Source: JBCCMA01 sp039026595
Lineage (GTDB): Bacteria; Pseudomonadota; Gammaproteobacteria; Steroidobacterales; JBCCMA01
Assembly (NCBI GenBank): GCA_039026595.1
Contig: JBCCMA010000055.1
Coordinates: 1 to 20,803, forward strand
Reading direction: 5' to 3'
Length of the DNA stretch: 20,803 bases
Part shown: positions 5,735 to 13,237 of the stretch, piece by piece
How positions within the stretch are numbered: the stretch's first letter is position 1
Layout of the letters: each line of letters starts with the position of its first letter
Translations under genes and position numbers: made by a program
The notes under the pieces: generated by a model
The model's input: the letters and a program-made list of their open reading frames with translations, nothing else
Database searches by the model: none
Told to the model about the DNA's origin: nothing

Positions 5735-8371
5735 ATGGTCAACGCTTCACACGGCCCTCACCGTTGCACGCGTTGCATATGGACTGTCGTCGTTGTCGTG
5801 AGCGGCCTTGCGGGCTGCGGCGAAGACGGCGATCAGATTGGTGTGTCTACCGGTCAGGATCCGGACCCGGTGGTGGTTGATATTCCCATCGCCTACGTCA
5901 AGCGACCCCTGCCGGTGAATGACAACGGGGTGGTGATCAGCAGCGATGCGCGGGATCTCGTTACCTTTAACGCCGGCGGCGACGTGTTTGTACGCGACCG
6001 TGCAAGCCCAAGTGCGGTTGAGCGCAACGTGACGTTGCCGGTGACCATGGGCGCCGGAGATGTGCGCGATCTAAGCGCGTCGTACGACGGCACGCGTGTG
6101 ATTTTCTCGCTGCGCCTCCCGCTGATTGACGGACTGGACGACGAGGATCAACCCACCTGGAATATCTGGGAATACAATCTTGAGGCCGATGCACTGACGC
6201 GCCTTGTCTCCTCGGACATCAGCGCTGAGGACGGTCACGACATCGCGCCCGCCTATCTGCCGGACGGCCGCATCGTTTTCTCGTCGACGCGCCAGCGCAC
6301 CAGCAAGGCCGTCCTCCTCGATGAAGGGAAACCCCAGTACGACGCGCTGACCACGCAGCGCAACGAGCCAGCGTTTGTGCTGCACGTAATGGATGACGAC
6401 GGCAGCAACATCGAACAGATCAGTTTCAACCAGAGCCACGATCTTGACCCCATCGTCCTGACAGACGGTCGCATTGCGTTCACACGCTGGGACAATGCCG
6501 GTGGCAACAACGCCATGCACCTATACACCATCAACCCGGACGGAACGGGGCTTCGGCTGCTTTACGGCGCGCTCAGTCATGGGACCGGCACCAACGGCGC
6601 CACCGTTCAATTTCTCCGGCCCATTGAGTTGCCGGATGGGCGCCTGCTGTCGCTCGTGCGCGGCTTTGTCGCACCAACACTGGGTGGCGATTTGCAGGCG
6701 ATCGACACGACCGGCTTCGTTGAAAACGAGCAGCCGGTCCTGATGAACGCGGGTATGCCGGGGCCGGCGCAATCGCCCGCGACCAATAATGTTGTGGCAA
6801 CCGACGGCGGTTTTTCGAGCGGTGGGCGATACCTCGACGCGTTCCCTTTGTTCGACAGTACCAATCGGCTGTTCTTCAGCTGGAGTGATTGTCGCGTCGA
6901 TGTCGAGGGCGTTATCCGGCCATGCACGCCTGCGTTCCTTGAGGATCCCAATGCACGCGAGGCAGCGCCGCTGTACGGTCTTTGGGTCTACAACCCGTCC
7001 GACGGCACACAGTTGCCTGTGATCGCGCCGGAAGAGGGCATCGTTTTCTCAGATGTTGTGGCGCTACAGCCTCGGCCGTTCCCCACCTCGCCGCCTGCGT
7101 CGCCGTCGGCGCTTGAGGTCGATCCCAATGCCGTGGATGACGGCGTTGGGCTGCTGCATGTGCGCAGCGTCTACGATTTCGCCGGCACGGACACGGCGCC
7201 CGGCGGCATCCGCGCACTGGCCGATCCCGCACAGACTACTCAGGCCGATCGGCCGTTTACTTTTGTTCGGTTGTCCAAACCGGTGTCCGAGCTCGACGAC
7301 GATGTGCGTGATGTGCCCCGAACAGCGTTTGGGCGTCAGCGTCGATTGGGAATGCGTGAGGTACTCGGTTATGCACCTGTAGAACCCGACGGGTCCGTCA
7401 TGGTGCGCGTACCGGCGAATGTGGCGTTTCAACTTGAAGTGCTCGATGCCGATGGTGTGCGACAAACCTCGCGGCATGAAAACTGGATGCAGCTGCGCCC
7501 GGGCGAGCTGCTGGAGTGCAACGGGTGTCATCGCACCAATCAGGGTGCTTCACACGGCCGTGACGGGCTGACCGCGTCCGTCTGGGACGGGGCGACCACC
7601 ACCGGCCTGCCGTTCCCGAACACCGATCCGGCCTTGTTCGCCGATTTTGGCGAGACGATGGCACAGGTGCGTGCGCGGCTGTCCTGCGCCACGGAGAACT
7701 GCGCCGCGCTGGTTCCCGACCTCGATCTCGTTTATGACGATGTATGGACCGATCCGGTAGCGGCCGGCCGCCCGGCCGATGCGTCGTTTGCATACCGTTA
7801 CGCGGATCTCGCCACGCCGCCGCCCGTCGACGGTGCGTGCCTGACCACATGGTCACCGCGCTGCCGCGTGGCCATCAACTACGAAGAGCACGTGCACCCG
7901 CTGTGGTCGCTGGATCGTCAACAGCTCGACGCCGACGGCGTCACGGTTCTTGCCGACAACACCTGTACAACTTGCCACAGCCCGACGGATGCCGCCGGCA
8001 CGCCCATGGTGCCAGCGGCACAACTCGATCTGACCGATGGGGCGTCGGATCAGAATGCCGACCAGTTCAAGGCGTATCGCGAACTGTTTTTTGGTGACAA
8101 CGAGCAAGAGGTTATGGGCGATGTGCTGGTGGACCGACTTGTCGAGGTCGGTGTCGACCCCGACACCATGCAGCCGATTTTTGAGACGGTGCCCGTGGCG
8201 CCGTCGTTGTCCGGCAATGCGGCGCGCGCGTCCGGGCGGTTCTTTGATCGCTTCCGCGGCGCGGGATCGCACGTCGGTTACCTGTCTGGTGCGGAACTCA
8301 AGCTGCTGACCGAATGGGTAGATATTGGCGGACAGTATTTCAATAACCCGTTCGCTGCGCCTGAGGATTGA
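5735..8371 (+). CDS. HzsA-like beta-propeller di-heme lipoprotein
   Basis: The 878-residue product begins with a lipoprotein signal (lipobox LAGC, C28). Residues about 45-440 carry TolB/PD40-type propeller strands (SYDGTRVIFS, LPDGRIVFSSTR, LTDGRIAFTRWD). A segment at about 545-599 (VEPDGSVMVRVPAN, then RPGELLECNGCH) is typical of the hydrazine synthase alpha-subunit middle domain, which is widespread outside anammox bacteria. Heme-binding motifs are CNGCH at 595-599 and CTTCH at 744-748. Extra cysteine pairs (CATENC, DCRVDVEGVIRPC) may form disulfides. Start: ATG 5735 has AAGAGG 10 bp upstream; the frame also opens at GTG 5684 without such a site. It heads the long plus-strand operon. It is an extracytoplasmic redox protein, probably in the outer membrane; hydrazine synthesis is not implied. 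Confidence 0.85.
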   Translation: MVNASHGPHRCTRCIWTVVVVVSGLAGCGEDGDQIGVSTGQDPDPVVVDIPIAYVKRPLPVNDNGVVISSDARDLVTFNAGGDVFVRDRASPSAVERNVTLPVTMGAGDVRDLSASYDGTRVIFSLRLPLIDGLDDEDQPTWNIWEYNLEADALTRLVSSDISAEDGHDIAPAYLPDGRIVFSSTRQRTSKAVLLDEGKPQYDALTTQRNEPAFVLHVMDDDGSNIEQISFNQSHDLDPIVLTDGRIAFTRWDNAGGNNAMHLYTINPDGTGLRLLYGALSHGTGTNGATVQFLRPIELPDGRLLSLVRGFVAPTLGGDLQAIDTTGFVENEQPVLMNAGMPGPAQSPATNNVVATDGGFSSGGRYLDAFPLFDSTNRLFFSWSDCRVDVEGVIRPCTPAFLEDPNAREAAPLYGLWVYNPSDGTQLPVIAPEEGIVFSDVVALQPRPFPTSPPASPSALEVDPNAVDDGVGLLHVRSVYDFAGTDTAPGGIRALADPAQTTQADRPFTFVRLSKPVSELDDDVRDVPRTAFGRQRRLGMREVLGYAPVEPDGSVMVRVPANVAFQLEVLDADGVRQTSRHENWMQLRPGELLECNGCHRTNQGASHGRDGLTASVWDGATTTGLPFPNTDPALFADFGETMAQVRARLSCATENCAALVPDLDLVYDDVWTDPVAAGRPADASFAYRYADLATPPPVDGACLTTWSPRCRVAINYEEHVHPLWSLDRQQLDADGVTVLADNTCTTCHSPTDAAGTPMVPAAQLDLTDGASDQNADQFKAYRELFFGDNEQEVMGDVLVDRLVEVGVDPDTMQPIFETVPVAPSLSGNAARASGRFFDRFRGAGSHVGYLSGAELKLLTEWVDIGGQYFNNPFAAPED

Positions 8372-8375
8372 CTGG

Positions 8376-9101
8376 ATGCGCGAACTGGTGATCTTCGTCG
8401 TGATGCTCGCCTGCGCCGCCGCGCACGGCCGCCCCGTTCCGGTCACGGTCGACGAGCCGTACATCGAATTGCACACCGGTCCCGGGCGTGGCTATCCGGT
8501 GTTTCACGTCGTGGATCGCGGTGAGCGCATCGAAGTCCTTGGCCAGCGCACCACATGGTTTCGGGTCCGCACGGTTCGCGGGAAGAAAGGTTGGGTGCAC
8601 CAGGAACAGATCGAGCAAACGCTGCGTGCCGACGGTAGTGCCGTGGACATCGAGCGGCTGGATTTAGAGAGTTTCTCGAAGCGACGCTTTGAAATGGGGG
8701 TGCTCGGGGGCGACTACGGTGGCGCCAACGTGATCTCCGTGTACGGCGCATACGCACTGAGTCCACATCTGTCGACCGAACTGTCTGTGTCGCAAGGGCT
8801 TGGTTCTTTCTCCGACAGTCAGTTTGTCAATTTGAACGTCGTGCATCAGTTGTTTCCGGAGCGCCGACTGTCGCCCACTTTCACATTGGGTACCGGCGTC
8901 ATCCGGACCCAACCCCGCGCCACGCTGGTGGCAACTGAAGACCGCACGGACCAAACCGCGCACGTTGGTGTCGGCGTGCGGGCCTACGTGACGCGCGCCT
9001 TTGTTTTTCGGCTCGAATACAAAAGCTATGTCGTATTCACGAGCCGTGATGACAACGAGGAAATCGACGAATGGAAAGCCGGCTTCTCCTTCTTTTTGTG
9101 A
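8376..9101 (+). CDS. SH3b-domain outer-membrane beta-barrel protein
   Basis: The 241-residue protein has a Sec signal (cleavage near AHG, residue 18). A bacterial SH3 domain follows (about 22-82; ELHTGPGRGYPVFHVVDRGE, KKGWVHQEQI). Residues about 104-241 have alternating hydrophobic strands and a terminal aromatic run FSFFL, the C-terminal signal of outer-membrane barrels. SH3b domains often bind peptidoglycan or proteins, so it may link the barrel to the cell wall. Start: ATG 8376 lies 4 bp after the previous stop with TGAGGA at 8362-8367; an upstream frame from 8325 would overlap that gene needlessly. The 3' end overlaps the next gene by 31 bp. It resembles the myxobacterial-type outer-membrane beta-barrel family (TIGR04565-like), by pattern only. 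Confidence 0.8.
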   Translation: MRELVIFVVMLACAAAHGRPVPVTVDEPYIELHTGPGRGYPVFHVVDRGERIEVLGQRTTWFRVRTVRGKKGWVHQEQIEQTLRADGSAVDIERLDLESFSKRRFEMGVLGGDYGGANVISVYGAYALSPHLSTELSVSQGLGSFSDSQFVNLNVVHQLFPERRLSPTFTLGTGVIRTQPRATLVATEDRTDQTAHVGVGVRAYVTRAFVFRLEYKSYVVFTSRDDNEEIDEWKAGFSFFL

Positions 9102-9733
9102 TGCTCTGCAGCGTCTCGCTGCCAGGCTGCGCGCTTTTCGGGGCGGCACCTGAAGAGTCCGTCGATGACGACACCACCCCCGTTGTGATTGACCCCGGTA
9201 TCGAGCGGCGCGATGTCAAACGGCCCGATATCGATCGTGAAAATTTCGAGTTGAGTGCATACGCAGGACTGATCAGCATCGAAGACTTTGGCACCAATAC
9301 CGTCGCCGGTGCACGTGTGGCGTTTCACATTACCGAAGATGTCTTCATCGAAGCCGGCTACGGGGCCAGTGAAGGTGAGGAGACCAGTTTCGAACTATTA
9401 AGTGGCAATGCGCAGCTTCTTACCGAAAGCGAACGTGAGTTCACGTACTACAACGCCTCGCTGGGGTACAACGTGTTGCCCGGAGAAGTGTTTTTCTGGG
9501 GCAACCGTGCGTTTAGCAGCAGCCTTTATCTGATCGCCGGCGTCGGCAGTACGGAGTTTGCGGGCGACGATCGCTTCACCATCAATGTGGGGGCGGGGCT
9601 GCGTGTGCTTCTGAACGATTTGATCGCCGTTCGCCTCGACGTCCGCGACCACTTGTTCGACACCGATCTGCTCGGTACCGACAAGACGTCGCACAACATC
9701 GAATACCACCTCGGGTTTTCCCTCTTTTTCTGA
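9071..9733 (+). CDS. Outer-membrane beta-barrel protein with lipobox
   Basis: The 220-residue product begins with a lipoprotein signal (LPGC, C20). An acidic linker (about 29-36) leads to a small beta-barrel (about 58-220) with strands such as LSAYAGLISI, AGARVAFHITED and INVGAGLRVLLND, ending in LGFSLFF. The pattern fits the outer-membrane beta-barrel family found in myxobacteria and relatives (TIGR04565-like). A lipid anchor plus barrel is uncommon. ATG 9071 has GAGGAA at 9057-9062 inside the preceding gene, and the 31-bp overlap implies translational coupling. It is shorter than the preceding barrel protein and lacks SH3b, but both share the closing-strand style, so they may be divergent paralogues forming one outer-membrane pair. 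Confidence 0.8.
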   Translation: MESRLLLLFVMLCSVSLPGCALFGAAPEESVDDDTTPVVIDPGIERRDVKRPDIDRENFELSAYAGLISIEDFGTNTVAGARVAFHITEDVFIEAGYGASEGEETSFELLSGNAQLLTESEREFTYYNASLGYNVLPGEVFFWGNRAFSSSLYLIAGVGSTEFAGDDRFTINVGAGLRVLLNDLIAVRLDVRDHLFDTDLLGTDKTSHNIEYHLGFSLFF

Positions 9734-9750
9734 GCGTCTCAGGAGCTGAC

Positions 9751-10257
9751 ATGATGCCAAGACCATTTAAACGACTTCTCGCATTTGTACTCGCCACTGG
9801 TGTGTCTCTGGCCGCTGCTGCGACCGGCGATCAAACGCATGACCCCGCACCCGACTTCACGCTGAAAAGCGCAAGCGGTGAGAACGTCAAGCTGAGCGAA
9901 CTGCGTGGCCAGGTCGTCATGATCAACTTCTGGGCGTCCTGGTGCGGGCCATGCCGCCAGGAAATGCCGCTTCTCGACGAGTTGCACGCACGGTACAGCC
10001 CGATGGGTTTCACGTTACTCGGAGTGAATGTTGAGAAAGACGCTCGCAAGGCGCGCTCGTTGCTAAAGGACTTTCCGGTCGACTTCCCGATTCTGTTTGA
10101 TGAAAAAAACAGGGTCAGCGAAGACTATGACGTCGTGGCCATGCCCAGCACCGTGTTGATCGATCGTGACGGGAACATCCGTTACGTACACCGTGGCTAC
10201 AAGCCCGGCGATGAAAATGCGTATCAGGACATGATTCGTTCGGTGCTGGTTGAATGA
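9751..10257 (+). CDS. tlpA: TlpA-family periplasmic thiol-disulfide oxidoreductase
   Basis: The 168-residue protein has a Sec signal peptide (cleavage about residues 23-25) and a thioredoxin fold with active site WCGPC (C65, C68) and cis-proline P132 in AMPST. The central segment FTLLGVNVEKD is typical of TlpA/ResA proteins. Such proteins reduce disulfides outside the cytoplasm, often on apocytochromes c or metal-site proteins. Likely local clients are the CxxCH proteins or the Cys-tailed DUF4266 protein whose gene overlaps this one as ATGA (inference). AGGAG at 9741-9745 precedes tandem ATGs at 9751 and 9754; the second has the better spacing (8 bp). Confidence 0.93.
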   Translation: MMPRPFKRLLAFVLATGVSLAAAATGDQTHDPAPDFTLKSASGENVKLSELRGQVVMINFWASWCGPCRQEMPLLDELHARYSPMGFTLLGVNVEKDARKARSLLKDFPVDFPILFDEKNRVSEDYDVVAMPSTVLIDRDGNIRYVHRGYKPGDENAYQDMIRSVLVE

Positions 10258-10484
10258 ACGCGCGCTCAGTCAGGCTTTTTGTCGTTTTTTGCGCCGTGGC
10301 CATGGGCGGGTGTGCAACCGTGGATCCGTGGGTAAAACCCTACGAACGCGCCAATCTGGCTGATCCGATCATGGCGTTTGACCGCGATCCGATTTCGAGC
10401 TCGTACATGCACCATGTGTATGAGTCCCGCGAGGGTGCGCGCGGAGCGGCGGGCAGTTCCGGCGGCGGTTGCGGCTGCAACTAG
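10254..10484 (+). CDS. DUF4266 small lipoprotein
   Basis: This 76-residue lipoprotein (lipobox MGGC, C20) has the DUF4266 signature: VDPWVKPYERANLADP right after the anchor, then a histidine pair (H53-H54), and a Gly/Ser tail ending GGGCGCN with C73 and C75. It overlaps tlpA (ATGA) and lies 9 bp before the DUF3570 gene, the standard TlpA-DUF4266-DUF3570-ApbE order seen in many bacteria. The function of DUF4266 is not established. The C-x-C tail and histidines could hold a metal or cofactor and be a TlpA client; that is inference. Confidence 0.9.
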   Translation: MNARSVRLFVVFCAVAMGGCATVDPWVKPYERANLADPIMAFDRDPISSSYMHHVYESREGARGAAGSSGGGCGCN

Positions 10485-10493
10485 GCATCGATC

Positions 10494-11663
10494 ATGACGC
10501 GTTATCGGGCAGTTTTTCCAAACAGATACATCGGCGTGCGCGCCGTGGCGCTCTGGCTTGTGCTCGTGGTCGCGCCATTGTCGTGGTCAGCCGATCTGGA
10601 GCCGGACCGCGCCGATGTGCTTTACCACCGGTACGAGGGCGACAACGCCACCATTGATGGTCCGGCTTTGCTCGTTCGCAAACGGCTTGGGAAACAGTTC
10701 GCCGTAACCGGCAAGTACTACGTGGATAGTGTGTCAAGCGCGTCCATCGATGTCGTTCTGACGGCCAGCCCCTATACCGAGGAGCGTAAGGAAGCGGGTC
10801 TTGGTGTGGAGTACGTCAACGGAAAAACACGTGTGACGGCAGGCGCGAGCAACAGCGATGAACATGATTTTACTGCCCGTTCGGCGTATTTCGCAGTGAC
10901 ACAGGATCTGTTCGGCGATCTGACCACGGTGACCTTGTCCTACGGTCGCGGCGATGATCAGGTCAGACGCGTCAATGACGACAATTTTGAAGAGGATGTC
11001 GATCGCCAGATTTACGGTCTGGGCATCAGTCAGATTATTACACCGAAGCTGATCCTCGGGACCACGATTGAGGGCATTACCGACGAGGGGTATCTGAACA
11101 ATCCCTACAGGCGGGTGCGCTACGTGGACCCGACGAATGCCCAATTTGGTTATTCGTTTCAGGATGAGCGCTATCCGGATACACGAAGCAGTATTGCCGT
11201 CGCGCTGCGAGGTCGTTATTTCCTCGACTATCGGGCCGCGGTGCACGGCGAGTATCGATACTTCACAGACACGTGGGACATCGTCGCCCACACCGCTGAG
11301 ATCGGTTACACCCAACCGTGGCGGAACAATCTGATCTTCGAGGCCAGGTTGCGCACGTATCGCCAAAGCGAAGCCAGTTTCTACAGCGATCTTTTCTCCC
11401 GCGTTGACGAGCAGAATTTCCTTGCACGTGACAAGGAGCTGTCGCGTTTCTCAAACACTACCCTGCGTTTGGGCGTGAGCTACCAGTTTGCCCAGAACGG
11501 TTGGGGCATTCTCGATCGTGGCTCGGTCAATCTGACCTACGACCGCATTGCGTTTGACTACGAGAATTTCCGCAATGCGCCGGCAGGCGGACCTGTCGGT
11601 GAGGAGCCCCTTTTCGCATTCGATGCCAATGTTGTTCAAGTCTATTTTTCCTTTTGGTACTGA
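10494..11663 (+). CDS. DUF3570 outer-membrane beta-barrel protein
   Basis: The 389-residue product has a Sec signal (cleavage near SWSA, residue 33). The mature start, DRADVLYHRYEGDNATIDGP, and the segment SSASIDVVLTASPYTEER are hallmark DUF3570 sequences. The rest is a run of amphipathic strands (for example LTTVTLSYGRGDDQV, DYRAAVHGEYRYFTD, LRLGVSYQF) ending VYFSFWY, an outer-membrane barrel C-terminus. The length is normal for the family. It is probably the outer-membrane partner of the DUF4266 lipoprotein. Transported or bound substrate is unknown. The gene abuts apbE, suggesting a functional link to flavin attachment. Confidence 0.92.
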   Translation: MTRYRAVFPNRYIGVRAVALWLVLVVAPLSWSADLEPDRADVLYHRYEGDNATIDGPALLVRKRLGKQFAVTGKYYVDSVSSASIDVVLTASPYTEERKEAGLGVEYVNGKTRVTAGASNSDEHDFTARSAYFAVTQDLFGDLTTVTLSYGRGDDQVRRVNDDNFEEDVDRQIYGLGISQIITPKLILGTTIEGITDEGYLNNPYRRVRYVDPTNAQFGYSFQDERYPDTRSSIAVALRGRYFLDYRAAVHGEYRYFTDTWDIVAHTAEIGYTQPWRNNLIFEARLRTYRQSEASFYSDLFSRVDEQNFLARDKELSRFSNTTLRLGVSYQFAQNGWGILDRGSVNLTYDRIAFDYENFRNAPAGGPVGEEPLFAFDANVVQVYFSFWY

Positions 11664-11678
11664 GTGGGGCGTGATCGA

Positions 11679-12656
11679 GTGAAACGTCTGCTTGTTCATT
11701 TGGCTGTCGCCCTCGGCGCACTGGCCGCAACGCCGTCCCACGCGGAGTGGATTTCAGGTAGCACGGCTGCGATGGGCACGTCCATTCGCGTCGAGCTGTG
11801 GACCGAGGACCGAGTCGATGGCCAGCTTCTGATCGAGGCGGTGTTCGCGGAGATGCGTCGCATCGATGAGCTGATGAGCACCTACAAGTCATCGAGCGAG
11901 CTTTCGCGGGTCAATGCCACGGCGTATTCCGGCGCCGTGCCGGTGGGCGATGAGCTTTTTGAATTGATCGCAAAGGCGCTGACCTATTCGCCTCTGACCG
12001 ACGGTGCGTTTGATATCACCTACGGCAGCGTTGGAAAACTCTACGATTTTCGCGAAGGTGTCCAGCCCGATGACGAAGCTCGTACAAACGCGTTGAAGGC
12101 GGTCGGCTATCGCAACGTCTTGGTCGACATCGGCTCCCGCTCGGTGCGGTTCGACCGCGACGGCGTGCAGATCAATCTGGGCGGTGTGGCCAAAGGCTAC
12201 GCCGTCGAAAACGGTGCGCGCATCCTGCGCGAGGGCGGTGTACGTCATGCCATCGTGACGGCTGGCGGTGACAGCCGCATTGTGGGTGATCGCCGCGGTC
12301 GGCCGTGGACGGTGGGCATTCGCAATCCGCGTGACAAGACCGGTATCGCAACCCGCGTCCCGCTGGTCGACGAGGCGGTGTCCACGTCAGGCGACTACGA
12401 ACGGTATTTCGAGGCGGACGGCGAACGCATTCATCACATTCTCAGCCCGAAGACCGGGCGATCCGCGTCGCAGGTGCGCAGCGTCACCGTCATCGGGCCA
12501 GACGCCACGCAAACCGATGCGCTGTCGACGGGCGTCTTCGTTCTTGGCCCCGAACGCGGGCTTGCCCTTGTGGAATCGCTTGAAGCGGTCGAAGCCATCA
12601 TCGTAGACCGCCGCGGGGTAATGCACTACTCCAGCGGTCTCGCGCCTGGCGGTTAG
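11679..12656 (+). CDS. apbE: FAD:protein FMN transferase (ApbE family)
   Basis: ApbE enzymes use FAD and magnesium to attach FMN through a phosphoester to Ser/Thr of extracytoplasmic proteins. Family motifs seen are MGTSIRVEL, the DELMSTYKSSSELSRVN segment, DGAFDITYG, NLGGVAKGYAVE, AGGDSRIVG, HHILSPKTGRSA and TDALSTGVFVLG (metal and flavin binding). The signal peptide ends SHA (residue 22), so it acts in the periplasm. The start is taken as GTG 11679, where TGGGGC lies 9 bp upstream; GTG 11664 in the same frame directly follows the DUF3570 stop. The product has 325 residues, normal for the family. No canonical acceptor motif ([ST]-G-A-[ST]) was found in other products of this window, so the target is unknown. 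Confidence 0.94.
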   Translation: MKRLLVHLAVALGALAATPSHAEWISGSTAAMGTSIRVELWTEDRVDGQLLIEAVFAEMRRIDELMSTYKSSSELSRVNATAYSGAVPVGDELFELIAKALTYSPLTDGAFDITYGSVGKLYDFREGVQPDDEARTNALKAVGYRNVLVDIGSRSVRFDRDGVQINLGGVAKGYAVENGARILREGGVRHAIVTAGGDSRIVGDRRGRPWTVGIRNPRDKTGIATRVPLVDEAVSTSGDYERYFEADGERIHHILSPKTGRSASQVRSVTVIGPDATQTDALSTGVFVLGPERGLALVESLEAVEAIIVDRRGVMHYSSGLAPGG

Positions 12657-12675
12657 ACCGCGGAGGACACGTTTC

Positions 12676-13224
12676 ATGTTCAAAGATCAAAAACGCACCT
12701 CGCGCTCGCTGCTGCTGGCGTTCGCCCTGGTCTGCGCGGCCTTTGCTGGTGCGCAATCCCCGGAGGCGCCGGAATCCCTGCCCAATCTCGATGAGGAAGC
12801 CCAGGCGCTGAAGAAAGACCTGCTCGCTTTGAACCGAGATCTGTTCATTCTGGAGGAGGAGCTGCTTTTTCCAGCCAACACTCAGGTATCGGTTTTTGTA
12901 TCGCTTGATGTGGGCGAGTTCTTTGCGCTTGATGCGATGGAACTCAAGATCGACGGCAAGGACATCAGCAGCTATTTGTACACCCAGAAAGAGGTGGAGT
13001 CGCTCCACCGTGGCGGTGTACAACGATTGTATGTGGGCAATCTGAAAGCCGGCACCCACGAGCTGGTTGCGATCATGACGGGCAAAGGTCCACACGATCG
13101 GGATTATCGACGTGGTACCACACTCCGATTCGAGAAGACGCTGGGCGCAAAGTATCTCGAACTGCAGATCCGTGACAGCGAGCGGCGCCTTCAGCCCGAG
13201 TTTTTCGTGAAGGAATGGGACTGA
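12676..13224 (+). CDS. Exported coiled-coil/beta-domain protein, unknown function
   Basis: The 182-residue product has a signal peptide (cleavage near AGA-Q, about residue 26). A short acidic leucine-rich helix likely to form a coiled coil follows (about 39-63; LDEEAQALKKDLLALNRDL). A beta-rich C-terminal half contains ELKIDGKDISSYLY and LKAGTHELVAIMTG, in the style of PEGA or carbohydrate-module sandwich domains. No helix-turn-helix is visible, so it is not a transcription factor. GGAGGA at 12662-12667 precedes ATG 12676 by 8 bp. It lies at the junction between the ApbE cassette and the TPR/motor genes and ends just before the first TPR gene, suggesting a periplasmic adaptor. Confidence 0.75.
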   Translation: MFKDQKRTSRSLLLAFALVCAAFAGAQSPEAPESLPNLDEEAQALKKDLLALNRDLFILEEELLFPANTQVSVFVSLDVGEFFALDAMELKIDGKDISSYLYTQKEVESLHRGGVQRLYVGNLKAGTHELVAIMTGKGPHDRDYRRGTTLRFEKTLGAKYLELQIRDSERRLQPEFFVKEWD

Positions 13225-13237
13225 CAGGTTGCCACTG

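Noticed and set aside
5735..8371. Hydrazine synthase function (anammox)
   Set aside because: Only an HzsA-type middle domain is present; no beta/gamma subunit genes or other anammox markers occur, and this domain is widespread.
10839..10856. AGAS in the DUF3570 protein (TAGASNSDE) as a flavinylation site
   Set aside because: The residue before Gly is Ala instead of Ser/Thr and it lies in a predicted barrel strand; it does not meet the known acceptor pattern.
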